Assembly (NCBI GenBank): GCA_036874045.1
Contig: CM072341.1
Location: forward strand, 6,150,501-6,214,500
DNA length: 64,000 bases
Origin: Cymodocea nodosa
Taxonomy: Eukaryota > Streptophyta > Magnoliopsida > Alismatales > Cymodoceaceae
Direction: 5' to 3'
Below, one piece after another: positions 45,071 to 57,771 of the stretch (positions are counted from its first letter, which is position 1; every line of letters starts with the position of its first letter). Below the pieces are notes generated by a model, which was given only the letters and a program-made list of their open reading frames with translations, was not told the origin of the DNA and searched no databases. Both the position numbers and the translations under genes were made by a program.

Positions 45071-46346
45071 AGGCATACTAAAATATTTTCTAAATTGGAC
45101 TTTAATGAAATCCTTAGAGGTGTAGCTAACCTTTCTTTAAAAGAGAACGAAGATATAGCTGCTCTAGTAGAAAAGCCATTAGGGAAAATTTTGTATCCTG
45201 AATTAGTTGATGAACCTCCATGTATTCGATTGCCAAACTTTAAGGGAGATAGGTTTGAACTGAAATCTAATTATATTAGTCAATTGCCACACTTTCATGG
45301 ATTAGAAAGAGAGGATGCCTATTATTTCCCTAGAGAATTTAACGAAGTTTGTCAAATGATGAAAATATCAAACATTAGTATTGATACTATTAAACTTAGA
45401 TATATCCATTTTGCTTTACAAGACACAACTAAGAGATGGTTATATACTCTATTGGCTGATTCAATTTCTACATGGACTGAATTTTGCTTTGTTTTTCTGG
45501 AAAATAATTATCCAATACATCAAACGATTAAAAAGAAAAAGGAAATATTAATGTGTAGCCAAAAATAGGGAGAATCATTTTGGAAATATTTCGAAAGATT
45601 TAAAGATTTACTAACTCAATGTCCACATCATGCAATGAGTAAAACACAATTAATAGGTATAATTTATGAAGGCATAGATGTTTTAACGAAATCTTTATTA
45701 GAATCTACTTGTCAAATGGATTTTTAAAACTATGTAGTGAAGAAGCATGGGCATATTTAGAAAACTTTGCAAAAAGAATTGCATAGTAGGAAAACTCGGC
45801 TGAGGCTATTACAAATAAAAGAATATTGCCAAGGGGAATGCATGAAATAGATTCAAGCACTATGCTTGAAGTTAAATTAACTAAATTAACAAAGAAAATA
45901 GAAGAGTTATCATTAAATCAAAAGCTAGCAAAAAAGAATGCAAACGTTAATGATTTAGATATTATTTATGCTAGAAACCCAAAATATAACTTTGGAAATT
46001 CTTATAAACCTAATTGGAGAAATCACCCGAATCTATCTTGGAGAAACAACAATTTCCAAGGAGGAGAAAATATAAATGACAAAAATATAAGTTATGAAGA
46101 ATTAATTGAACAAGAATCTAGAATAGAGAAGTTAGAAAAGATAATTCAACAATTAAACAATCGTCTAAATCTTGTATTTGGAAATGCTGCCAATCAAAAT
46201 CAAAATATGGATAAAAATATACCCCCTAGACAGAATGAATCAATAGAAGTAGACCTACAGGAGGATTGCTAATGCAAGTAGTACCTAACCCTGTCAGCAG
46301 AATTGTTAATGAAATTGATACCTCCTATGGGAGGGAAGTTGAATGA
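45071..46346 (+). pseudogene. gag: gag gene of element C
   Basis: Gag aligned with A and B. In-frame TAGs at 45566-45568, 45784-45786 and 45787-45789 (Gln, Gln and Trp in A). A 1-bp deletion lies near 45715 and another frameshift near 46250. The exon 1 start codon is lost. No 216-bp duplication. Confidence 0.85.
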
Positions 46347-46376
46347 AATAGTATAACTAAAGTAACTATGTATAAT

Positions 46377-46555
46377 ATAGTAAGTAGAAAAATATAAAAA
46401 GAAAAAAAATGTAAGTTTAATTGTAGTTAGTAATATCGTAAGGTTATTACTTAACTCAACGAACTTAGTCTGTTGAGTTATGACCTAACTCCACGAGGGT
46501 ATGTAAGTAACTATGTTAATTTTGTCTCTATTAAATTTTTGTTTATGTTATACAG
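46377..46555 (+). other. intron 2 (C)
   Basis: GTAAGTAG donor (about 46380) and TTATACAG acceptor. Contains a CTCAACGAA / CTGTTGAGT dyad. Confidence 0.5.
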
Positions 46556-46566
46556 AATCACAATAG

Positions 46567-46600
46567 ATGGAATTGATGAAATTACCATTGGATAATACAG
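46567..46600 (+). pseudogene. F-box gene remnant (C)
   Basis: Only about the first nine codons (ATGGAATTGATGAAATTACC) remain before the sequence jumps to the 3' noncoding region, as at about 12503 in A2. It shows that C once carried the F-box gene. Confidence 0.75.
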
Positions 46601-46720
46601 AATATCTATCTAGTAATCTAATTTATGTATTCTGAAGAAGAACAAAATGAACAATTAATTCTAGAACTTTAGAAAGACCAACTAGTTAGATCTTAGTTTA
46701 TTAAGGGACTAGCAAAATTT

Positions 46721-46734
46721 AAGTATGGGGGAGG
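46721..46734 (+). promoter_or_regulatory. polypurine tract of element C
   Basis: 'aagtatgggggagg' directly before the LTR start TGTTTAG. Confidence 0.87.
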
Positions 46735-48368
46735 TGTTTAGAATGAAAAAGTGCATAATATTAAAGGTTAAATGATGGTTACTTGCATAATATTTAGCTT
46801 ATCATATGAGAATTAAGCCATTATGTTATAATTGCACTTTATATGCTTTAATAAAGGAATCTACATAATTTCAAGGAATTAATGTTAATTAAGTACATTT
46901 TTGAACTATCGATGAATTGCAAGCTATGAAATTCTTAAATATCAAATTTTTTGTTATTTCGAAGAGTTGTATTTAAAGTACCAGACAGTTATGTTTTAAA
47001 TGCTAAAATAATATTCAGGTACACAGTAACAACTTGTTGAGTTAAAGGCTTAAAGATGTAAAAGGTACAATAATAACTCGTTGAGTTAGTGAGTAAAAAT
47101 CGTAAGTTGTATATCTAAACTCGTTAAGTTAGAATTATGCACGTGTTAAATTTAAATACTTTAGTATATCACGTGAGATGCACATGTTTAACTCCTTAAG
47201 TTGGCATAACTATATGCATTGAGTTACTTGAATATACACTAAGGTAACACGTTGTGTTAGTAGCTTATAAGTTATTTCTTTATTACAAATGTTTTATAAT
47301 TAAATCAACGAAGTAAGTCCGTTGAGTTATCTGTAACTCCACAGACCATTTATTTTCTAATATGCCACTATAGTAGTTGCAAAAATAGGACATTCGAAGG
47401 AAAACCACGATTACACGTATCACGTAGGAATTCACTTGTGGAAGGAAGAAGGAATCACCATCATTGATATGAATGAAGGAAATCCAACTGATCATTTAAG
47501 CAGGAGCAGTTACTACTATAAGAAATATAAAAGATGAAGAAAAAGTGTGTAGAGGTGGAGGACTGCGCTAACTATAGGTAACGTCGGAAGTTCCCTAAAG
47601 CTCCACACCACCACCAAAATCACCAACCATCGGAGGTCTGTGAGGATACTTTCCAAATGTCGAGTCGATTTCGAGCCAAACACAGTGACTGACAACCACT
47701 ATGAGGAGTCATCGCATCATAGGAAGAGAAGCCATTTTCACCAAGCACCAACTCATATCTCAGGAGATCGTATAGCTTCTAGCCTTGGTTTTGGGTTGAT
47801 GCCAGTATGCTGAAGAGGAGATCATCTTACAATTCTTGATTCACAATAGGGAGAGGAGGCAAGATTGTAAGTGATTAAGTTTTCAATGGTGTAATCACGT
47901 CGCATGTAGTGACGGAGGTTTTTACCATCGATAGAGATTTTTACATTTCACCTTTCGCTCATCTTCAGCAACATATCAAAACAAAAATACCAAAAATAAC
48001 AAATTATCTATGTTTACATTTAGTATTAAAGTATTGTATTATTTGTTTTGTATCGTGATTAATGTTATCACTGCCAGTATTGTGAATATTTTATGTTTGC
48101 TTGATTTAGAAAATAGAAAATAGTTTTATTGTTTACTGAAATTGATTCATTCTAGATACTTAAAGATTTTAATGGTTACTGTTTGAAATATTTGAATGTT
48201 AGTATTGCTTAATGATAAATCAAATATTAACTAACATTAAGAGCTTAATTGATGTTATTTACATTCTATGGAACTGCCTAATGGTTGGCCGAATTCCTCT
48301 GTAAATAGCAGTATTTGACTAGAAAGATAGGCTCCTAGAGTTAACTTAAGTCCACGAGATCAGTCCAT
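46735..48368 (+). repeat. 3' LTR of element C, truncated
   Basis: Aligned with 35770-37400. TATA box at 47526-47532. Similarity ends at 'cagtccattc', where copia LTR sequence starts. Confidence 0.87.
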
Positions 48369-48864
48369 TCAAGGATCAAACCATTCCTACACACCAAAAG
48401 AAAAATCTTTTTCAGGGATCAAAAACACCCCTTCAGGCAAAATCTCTCAAGTGGAAGAAAATTTAATGAAGCAAAAAAGGTTAAATTTATGTCGCTGAAG
48501 ATTTGAAGTATCAAGTGAAAGCAAATTTGGTGAAGTAGAGAAAGACAAGATATTCGTCACTGAAGAATTGCGAAAGAAGAAAAAGAAAGATCTCAAACAA
48601 GGAGAAAAGTTTTAACTTCCACAAATTAGTTTTCTTTGTTTGTAGTCATGAAATTGTTTAGATGATACATGGTATTGAGTTATAATTGCATCTACAATTT
48701 CTAAGGAGAATTGAATTGTATATTGTAATTGAAACGTTGAATAAAAGTGATTTTATCAAAACAATGTCTCGACTTATTTTTGAGTTTTAAAGTTTCAATT
48801 ATATTTCAAAAAAGTATTAAAAATACACAATTCACCCTCCTCTTGTGTAGCCATATGATCCTAC
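48369..48864 (+). repeat. copia LTR 3' fragment, plus orientation
   Basis: Reverse complement of the D LTR around 61352-61860 ('accattcctacacacc', ending 'catatgatcctac'). Confidence 0.75.
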
Positions 48865-49486
48865 TAATACACAAGAATTTCCACTATGTCTACTTTCTAT
48901 TTTGAATTTCCACTTTCTCCACTATCATTTTGAATTTCCACGATCTCATATCGTAGATCCATTGAAACTTTATCTTCCTAGAGATTTGTAGAATATCTTC
49001 TAAGTCACCATTTTAGTCGAACACTTATCCTTTAAGTCCTATAAAAACTCAAACACTTATCTATAACTCTTCAAGTTCTTACACCTGCAAAACACATGAC
49101 TGAACAAAGAAAACTTATGTGTTTGTTAGTCAATTTTATAAAACTTGAACAGTTATCTATCCATGTGTATAAAAACTCGAACAGTTATCTAACTCTTCGA
49201 TTTTAATTACCAAACGCACATGAAAAACATGTGGAAACTTAAAATATTAAAAACACACATGTAGATAACTTAACTATATGAGTTTTTAACATAACCCTTT
49301 GACTAAGTTGAAACATTAACTATTCGAAAATTTAACTATCTTAAAGTTAACTATCCGAAATTTTAAATGAAACTTTCTGATAATTTGTCAACATTTAATT
49401 ACGTGACTATTACACTTAGAAAATATTATTTAGACTTATTTATAAACTTTAATAAAGCATTCATCATCAAAATAAAATTCCTAACA
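48865..49486 (-). repeat. copia F-type LTR (5' LTR remnant)
   Basis: 49205-49486 nearly matches 12736-12984. The remainder has 'aactcgaacagttatc' motifs. The flank after 49486 is not a PPT, so this is the 5' LTR end of a minus-strand element, probably F. Confidence 0.6.
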
Positions 49487-49739
49487 ACGGTTAAGATTTT
49501 GGCCTTCATATAAAGAAAAATTACCATTTCCAATAGCCATATTACCTTAGATTTTTCAACCTATAAGATTTTAAACCGTTTAAACTTTCAAAAACAACTT
49601 GAGCCTAAAATCAACAAAATTAAACCTATGCTCAGATATTTATTTCTGTTTAAAAACAAGGAAGGTAGAACAAGCTCTAATATTAATTAAGTTGTTATCG
49701 ATTTTATATCAAAGATTATTAACCAACTCTGATACCACT
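49487..49739 (-). other. copia leader and tRNA-iMet PBS (element J)
   Basis: The minus strand from 49737 reads TGGTATCAGAG, the initiator-Met PBS used by copia elements, 2 bp from the LTR. The following leader is interrupted at 49487 by the F-type LTR. Confidence 0.75.
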
Positions 49740-51468
49740 TGTAGGATTGAATGGTTACACAAGAGGGGGGTGAAATGTGTTTTTCAACACTTTCAATTAT
49801 AATTGAAACTTCAAAATTAAAAACAAGTCGAGACACTATTTTAATCAAATCATTTTATTCAAAGTTTCAATTACAATATACAATTCAATTCTCCTTAGAA
49901 ATTGTAGATGCAATTATATAACGATACCATGTTTCATCTAATCAATTTCATAACTACAAATAAAGAAAACTAATTTTGTAGAATTTAAAACATTTCTCCC
50001 TGTTTGAGATTTTTCTTCTTCTTCTTTTGCAAATCCTCAATGACTAATATCTGACTTTCTCTACTTCACCGAATTTGCTTTCTTATGATTCTTCAATTCT
50101 TCAGTGACATATATCTAACTTTCTCTTCTTCACTAAATTTTCTTCTATCTGAGAGCTTTTCCCTAGAGAAGTGTTTGATTTCTGAAAATATATTTTGTTT
50201 GGTGTGTAGGGATGATTGATCAATGAGAATTCTGTCTTTTATACTGTATCTTCATTTCATGCATATCTTCCACATTTAACCACAATTAGTTTTCCACTCT
50301 TCATGTCTTCTCTTTTTCCTTCATCAAAATACACACATTTTGACCCACATTTTCCTCTCGAATTTTCTTTAATCGTCAATCCTAGATCTTTGAAAAATTT
50401 CCTGCAAAATAAACTTTCTCGTCTAAAAATTTTTCATCAAATGTAATAACAAGTTGTTGTGTCAATGTTAACTAAATGAGTAAAACAAGTAGATTTATAA
50501 CTTAACGTATCTAACTTAACGAGTTCATCATGTACCAATTCACGTGACAAATACTGTAGCTAACTTAACAAACTAAGTCAGTGGTATTACAGTTAACTCA
50601 ATGAACCAGCTTAACCTGTCTTTCAAAAGGTTAGATGCTAACTCATCGAAAAATGTTTAAGTATCGGATAGTTAAGTTTTCAAAGTATCCAAAGTACCTT
50701 TTTACCATAAAAACTAGTGAGACACATGTCGTGACTTGGAAATGTGACTTAAGTTATCTTTCGGAAGGTTAGATGCTAACTATCCGAAATGAGTTTGAAT
50801 TTTGAATAGTTATGCTTGTAAGTATCTGAAAATCCTCTGATAACTCACCGATCCAATAATAAATAAATGTTTTAAACAATAAAATATTTACCATGTGCAA
50901 TAATAATAACTTTAAGTTTATAACGCTAAATATAGCAACTCAATGTGTGTAGTTATGTTAACTTAACGAGTTAAAAGTGTAACTCATGTGATACAATATA
51001 ACATTCATAAACTTCAATTTCACCACGTGTATAATACTAACTTAACAAGTTCGTCTCTTCACCTTAACGTTTTGTACACTAACTCAACGAGTTCTCACGT
51101 GACCTATTTTTACCTTTAAGCTTATAACTCAATGAGTTCTCACGTGACCTTTTTACAAATAAAGTACTAACTCAACGAGTTGTCTTAATGTGCACTGTAC
51201 ATGATATAGAAAATATAACTTTAAAACATATCATGCTTTTCAATAAAAACATACATTAACTTAACGTTTAGTTAAATGAAAATTTAGTATAACTTAACGA
51301 CTAGTTATTTAACTTAACATAATTTCAAATCCATTATAGATAAGTATTTATATCAGTAAACTTTTTTTGTATTAATTGATATTCTTAATTTACTTTCACA
51401 AATAATAGTAATTAAGTAAATATGATTACATTCGTTTAATACACATCATCAAAACAAAATACTCAACA
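49740..51468 (-). repeat. 5' LTR of copia element J
   Basis: The plus strand begins TGTAGGATTGAATGG and ends ACTCAACA, as in the LTR of D. It has many AACTCAACGAGTT and CTATCCGA dyads. No gene; the ORF at 50216-50446 is not conserved. Confidence 0.75.
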
Positions 51469-51990
51469 CATTTCATGCATGTCCTCCACATTCGTCTACG
51501 ATTAGTCTCCACTTTCCATGTCTTCTATTTTACTTTCAAATTCAAATTTCAAAATACACATGTTCTAGTCCATGTTTTCTTCTTGAATTTTCTTGAATCG
51601 TCAATCTTGGATCCTTTGAAAAATTTCCTACAAAATAACTTTCTCGTCTAAAATTTTTCATGAAATATAATAACAAGACGTTGTGTTAATACTAACTAAA
51701 CACATAAAACAAATAGACTTATAACTCAACGCATCTAACTTAATGAGTTTAGTATGTGCCATTCATGTGATATACTCTATTGTGTAAGTTGCTAACTCAA
51801 CGAACTATGTCTATAGTGTTACGTTAACTCAATGACTAACTTCATGGTATTACAGTTAACTCAACGAACCAATACAAATGTTTAAATAATAATATATTTA
51901 TCACTTGCAAGAATAATAACTTTAAGCTTATAATGCTAACCTAACATGTTTCCTTAGTATTCAATACAGTAACTTGTTCCTTGTTCTTGT
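51469..51990 (-). repeat. second, partial copia LTR next to J LTR
   Basis: Matches 50252-50930 ('catttcatgcatgtcctccac', 'gtcaatcttggatcctttg'), so it is a tandem partial duplication. Confidence 0.65.
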
Positions 51991-52014
51991 TTACTTAAAT
52001 GTATATATATATAT

Positions 52015-55000
52015 TTTTTTTATAAGTAAACAAACAATTTTCATGAATAAGATATTAAATTCAATTTATAATTAACTACAAGTGCACAGTGTCTATCATA
52101 TAAGTATGCAAGTATAGGTCGAACCCATACGGAACTATCGAAATCACTTTGTTTAATAAATTTTCATAGCCAAGATATAATGTATATTCACAATATGCTC
52201 ACTCCATTGATTTACAGTTGACTCAATAGACTCACCTCATAGAGTTATAGTTAACTCAATGAGCTCTCAAGTAACTTATAATTAAAATTGTAGTTTGCAT
52301 AAGAATACAATCATCCATTAGGCGATTCTATATATTACAAACAACCTCAATTAAGCTCTTGAATGCTAATTCATCTTACATTTATCATTAATCGATTCTA
52401 ACAATCAATAAATCTAAATAGCAAATTTTCTTAAATCAAGATTTCAAAGATTTGTATTAAAATACGATTTTCTATAACTACAATTAAATAAACATAAAAC
52501 ATTTAACACTACTAATAATACAAATATAAAAATACAATATAGATTTAATAAGCTTAAAACATAGATAATAAGTTTTTTTTTTTTTTTGTTCCTTCAAATA
52601 AGCAAAGGGTGAAAGATAAAATTTTCTATAGATAGTAAGAAAAACTTATGTCACTACATGTGACACGATTACACCACTAAAAACTTAACCACTTACTGTC
52701 AAGTACTCTTCTCCCTACTAGATTGCGAACCTAGACTTTTGTAAGTTGATCTCCTCTTCATCATAATGACATGTAACACTTTTATGTGTTATTAAATTAA
52801 ATGACTAAAGTGCAAATTTTACATTTATAACCATAAGCGCATAGTGCCCATTATAATAAGCATGTAAAGTATAAGTCAAATCCACAAGGAGTTTGTCTTA
52901 AATAATTTTATTGAAATGATTATTCGATAAAATATCCACACCATTAAATCCATAATTAAAACTCTAATCACATATAATTAAGTTACAATTTACATAAATA
53001 CAATAAAGATTTCAAAGATAGCATAAAACCTATTAATTCCTAGAGTTAATAGCTAGAAAACTCAAGCAAATCATTATTTCACGTCTCTGAAATCACAGAA
53101 ATTAAGTCCAAATTCTAATGCTTCTTCCTTCCAACCTAGACATTGAAAAATCTAGAGAAAATATTGGTTGGAAAGGTCATCGAGTTATATTTAAAATGGT
53201 AGTGATTTTCAGGACTAACTCACTCTAGGTTGTTGCCAAAGTTGGATTTACGAATAGTGTGCAAAACAATTCTAAAAACTTTCCAAAAATGCATTGTCGA
53301 TGTAAAAGTCATAACTCAATCAAATCTCTACAAAACACTACGAAATCAATGTGCCTTGAAAGATAACTCGTTGTTTAAATAAAGAAAATTTATAGGAAAA
53401 CATTTCAAAATACACAAGAGCAAGGCAACACAAAGGCATTGAGCATAATTTCTAATACTCGACCAATAAAATTGAACAAATGCTACCTTTGAAAGATAAA
53501 TCTTAAAACTAAAGAAATACATTCTTATCTAAAAACACTACAAATGTATTGTACACTTGAAGTACTTATAAAAAAAACTATAACACGACATAAAACTCAA
53601 TGGAATTGAATCATAAAACATATAACAAAATGAAGCTTGTACTAGAATTTACAACAAATAGGATATACACGCATTCACAAGGGTTAAGAATTAGTTTTAT
53701 GCACAACATTTACACATTCACATGAAACAACCATTTTCCACGAAATATATTGTAAAATAACTAATATTCTTAAACAAAATCATCATTCAAATAACTTATT
53801 ACATGTGCACATAACAAATAAATTAAAAACCTAAATACTCATACACATATGATATGAAAATTTGATATTCAAGTATGAGGATCTCTCCTCTCCAATATAC
53901 CTTTAAGTTCTTCACCTTCCTTCAAGTAAGAGCTCCCTTTTGACCTTGAATCATGTTAATCCATCACACCATAGGGCTGTCACTACCTATAGCATGTCCA
54001 AAAGAAGTCTTCTAGGGTTTCCTTGAAGTGGTGGTTGCACGTTCTCAATCACTTCCAAGATGCATGGATTTGTTGGCTTTCCTCTTCAACTTTGATGCTT
54101 CCTAATTACCTCACCTTGAAGATCTCATCCTAAACTCTTCCAATGATGCACATGTGCCTCCAATGCCATCAAATTGACTTGTGGAGATCCTTCCATATAA
54201 TGACTTAGAGTGGAGAAAAGGAGGTCGTTTAGGATGAGGGAGAAGATGCCTAAGCTCACCAATCTTGGAGAAAAACTTGTCCACACTCTTGGATAGAAGA
54301 AGGGGGGCTAAAACTTGGAGTTGGAGCTTTTGCCTTCTATGTGGAGGAGAGAGGGGAGATACTCTTTCCTTTGGTCAACCCTCCTCTTTTGTCTTCCATT
54401 GCTATTCATCTGTGGAAAGATTTCAAACTTCTTCCAATTGAGACCTCCTAAATTTACTAAGTCTTGATGATTGCTTGATTGATTAATTAATTGATTGGAA
54501 GCATGAAATGGATGACCATGGGTTGTTAATTTCCCATGATTTAATCCAAGGGTCCACATCCTTCACCTATTATCAACAACTCAAAAGTAACATTAAATAT
54601 ATATGCACATGCCACATAAATTCCTATTAGATTATAAAGCAAAAAATGAAATGTGCATAATGTGTTGCTTGCGCAATTGAAGATTATTTGATTTTATATC
54701 TAAATGATAATTCTTTTAAGACATACATGAAATCAATATATAAATTACTTATATCTACACATGGGCTAATTGACTAGGTGTTAATTTAATAAATGATAAA
54801 TTTGTGCATTAATTAACTTTTAACCAATAAAACATGCATAGTTCTAAAATATGATTTTCACGTAATTCTTCATAAGAACATATATAATGACGACTTATAA
54901 TCCTTAATATGCATGAATTAACATATATAAAATACATAAATTGATACTTTACACGGCATCAACCCGAAACCAAGGCTAGAAGTTTTACTGTCTCTTGAGA

Positions 55001-55254
55001 GATAATTCAGTGCTTAGTGAAAATGTCCTTCCTTCCATTGACGTGATCATTCCTCACAGTAGTTGTCAATCATTATGTTTGGCTTGAAATCGACTTGACA
55101 TTTGAAAAGTATCCTCATAGACCTTCGATAGATGATGGATGGTGGTGTTGGTGGGAGCTCAAGGAACTTCCGACGCTTTTTGTAGTTAGCGTGGTTCTCC
55201 ACTTCCTCTCTTCATTCTTTCTCTTTTCCTTTTATATTTCTTTTCGTAATAATT
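52015..55254 (-). repeat. old Athila-like LTR remnant with insertion
   Basis: 52015-52771 and 54954-55254 together align with 13775-14870 of the B LTR ('actacaagtgcacagtgtct', 'catcaacccgaaaccaagg'). Strongly diverged and truncated at both ends. Confidence 0.75.
52772..54953. mobile_element. LTR-like insertion, 2.2 kb, unidentified
   Basis: Interrupts the LTR remnant. It begins TGTAACACTTTTATG and ends GATACTTTACA (TG...CA), flanked by 'tgaca' and 'cggca', so any target duplication is imperfect. It contains 'agtcaaatccacaaggag', a phrase common near plant gypsy LTR ends. No conserved ORF. Best guess is a solo LTR of another family. Confidence 0.5.
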
Positions 55255-55387
55255 TGTAGGATCAAATGGCTACACAAGAGAATGGTGAATTGTGTTCTTC
55301 AACATATAATTGAAACTTCAATATTAAAAACAAGTCAATACACTATTTTAATCAAATCATTTTATTCAATGTTTCAATTACAGTATA
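55255..55387 (-). repeat. copia LTR fragment
   Basis: Plus strand TGTAGGATCAAATGGCTACA, matching the start of the J and D LTRs. Cut at 55387 by insertion of element E. Confidence 0.8.
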
Positions 55388-57612
55388 TGTTTAAAATGAA
55401 AAAGTGCATATTATTAACGGTTAAATGATGGTTAATTGCATAATATTTAGCTTATCATATGAGAATTAAGCCATTATGTTATAATTGCACTATTATATGC
55501 TTTAATTGAAGAATCTACTTAATTTTGGGGAATTAATGTCAATTTAGTACATTTCTGAATTGTCAGTAAGTTGCAGGCTGTGAAATTCTTAAGTATCCGA
55601 ATTTTTTGATATTTCGAACAGTTATGTTTAGCATACCGGACATATTTCAGATAGTTATGTTTAACATACCGAACATATTTCGGACAGTTGTGTTTAACAG
55701 ACCGAACATGTCGGATAGTTATGTTTAAATTGCCAAACAGTTATGTTTTGAAAGAATATTTTATTATTTCCTGAAGTACACATGTCGAAACCATAATGCA
55801 AGACTTAAGTGAACTTTCAGTGAGTTATCTATAACAATCCGAAATTGCAGCTGGGAATCGAACAGTTATATGTGTAACTCTCCGAAATCTCTTTTTATTT
55901 ATAAAATAGCTGAGGACACGTGTCATGTTCTGGGAAAGTGACTTAAGTGGATTTTCGGTGAGTTATCTCTAACTATCCAAAATGCATCTGAGCATCAGAT
56001 AGTTACCTCAGTAACTCTCCAAAATGTTATTTTATGATTAAACTAATGCTGACACGTGTTGAGATCTAGTAGATTTACTTAAGTTATATATCAGTGAGTT
56101 ATCTGTAACTATCTGAAATGCATCTGGGCATCAGATAGTTATGTTTATAAGTATCCAAAATGCACCTGAGCATCGGATAGTTAAATTTATGCACGTGTTT
56201 TATAGTTAAATCAACGAAGAAAGTCCGTTGAGTTATCTGTAACTCCACGGACTATTTATTTTCTAATATGCCACTGTAGCGGTTGTAGAAACAAGACAGT
56301 TGGAAGAAAAACCACGACTGCATGTATCGCACAAGGAGAAGAAAGCATCGCCGTTGATATGAATGAAGGAAATCCAACCGACCAATCAAGCAGAAGCAGT
56401 TACTACTGTAGAAATATAAAAGAAAAGAAGAAAAAGAAGTAAAGGTGTGATCGATGGACAGCCAATGTATATAGAGGAGGAGCACCGAGCTTTCTACAGA
56501 TAGTATCGGCGATTCTCCGAAGTATCACACCAACCATCATTACCACCACCACAATCACCAACCATCGAAGGTCTGTGAGAATACTTTCTTGATGTCAGGT
56601 CGATTCTGAGCCAAACACAATGCTTGACAACCACTATGAGGAGTGATCGCGTCGCGGGAAGGGAAGCCATTTTCACCAAGCGTCGACTCATATTTCAGGA
56701 GATCATAAAGCTTTTAGCCTTGGCTTCAGGTTGATGCCTGTATGCTGAAGAGGAGATCATCTTGCAATTCTAGACTCGCGATTCTATAGGGAGAGGAGAC
56801 AAAATTGTAAGTGGTTTAATTTTCAATGGTGTAATCACGTTGCAAGTAGTGTCGGAAGTATTTACTGTCAAGTGAGATTACTTTACATTTCACCTTTCTC
56901 CCATTTCCATGTTCATATTAAAACAAAAATACCAAAAACAATTTATCTATGTTTGTATGTTGTATTTGAGTGTTGTATTGTTTGTGTTGTATCGTGATTA
57001 ATGTTATCTTTGTCAGTGTTGTGATTGTTTTATATTGTTTTAGTTTTACAGTTTACTGAAATTAGTTCATTCAAAAGACTTAAAGATTTTAATGGTTTCT
57101 GTTTTAATTATCTGAATGTTAGTATTGCTTAATGATAAATCCAATGTTAACTAACATTAAAGAGCTTAATTAATGTTATTTACAATCTGTGGAATCGCCC
57201 AATGGTTGGCTGAATTCCTCTGTAAATAGTAGTATTAAAAAGAAAAGACAGGCTCGTGGAGTTAACTTAAGTCCACGAGGTTAGTCTGTTGAGATAATTG
57301 TAATTCAACGGAGAGCTTATTGAATATATAAATTTGATTATTAACAAACGAACAGTTCTCAAGTTCTTCAGCAATTCCCTATGGGATCGACCTATACTTG
57401 CACATTGATACAATAGACACTGTGCACTTACAATTAAAGTACAAATTAGAATTAATATCTAAATTGTATTAAAGGTTGTTTATTTACTTCTAAAAGAAAA
57501 GAATAGGCATAAAGATAAATTAAGTAAAAAAATAGAAGTAACAAATCCAAGTTTTTCTGGTATGTTATTGGAGATCTAATCAGATATTTTGGTGTCGTGT
57601 TGGGAAAACACA
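55388..57612 (+). repeat. 5' LTR of element E
   Basis: TGTTTAAAATGAAAAAGTGC start. TATA box at 56415-56421. Many CGGATAGTTA / TAACTATCCG dyads at 55600-56190. It ends with two PBS-like relics before the true PBS; the end is uncertain by about 60 bp. Confidence 0.85.
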
Positions 57613-57623
57613 AATAAGTTTTA

Positions 57624-57641
57624 TGGCGCCGTTGCTCGGGA
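57624..57641 (+). promoter_or_regulatory. primer binding site, tRNA-Asp type (E)
   Basis: TGGCGCCGTTGCTCGGGA, near-consensus. Confidence 0.85.
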
Positions 57642-57702
57642 ATTGAATTGAATTGAATTGAAATTGAATTGAATTGAATAGAATAGAATAGAATTGAATA
57701 GA
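57641..57702. repeat. AATTG pentanucleotide microsatellite
   Basis: About twelve units of AATTG / AATAG directly after the PBS. Absent from the B and C leaders. Confidence 0.85.
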
Positions 57703-57771
57703 TATAAGCAACTGTTAGAGATGTTTCGTTTTAATAGCTAGAGCTGTGTGTTTTCTTCTGTAATTGAGAAT

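Larger units (their letters stand above)
35770..48368 (+). mobile_element. Athila-like element C, non-autonomous
   Basis: 5' LTR, PBS, zinc-knuckle ORF, protease, RT, integrase tail, dyad arrays, env-like ORF, internal promoter, gag, F-box remnant, PPT and 3' LTR. RNase H and most of integrase are deleted at about 40785, and nearly all of the F-box gene plus most of the 3' noncoding region at about 46600. The 3' LTR is truncated at 48368. Inserted in copia F. Confidence 0.9.

Noticed and set aside
54308-54559. 83-codon minus-strand ORF in the LTR-like insert
   Set aside because: No recognisable motif and no second copy in the window for support.
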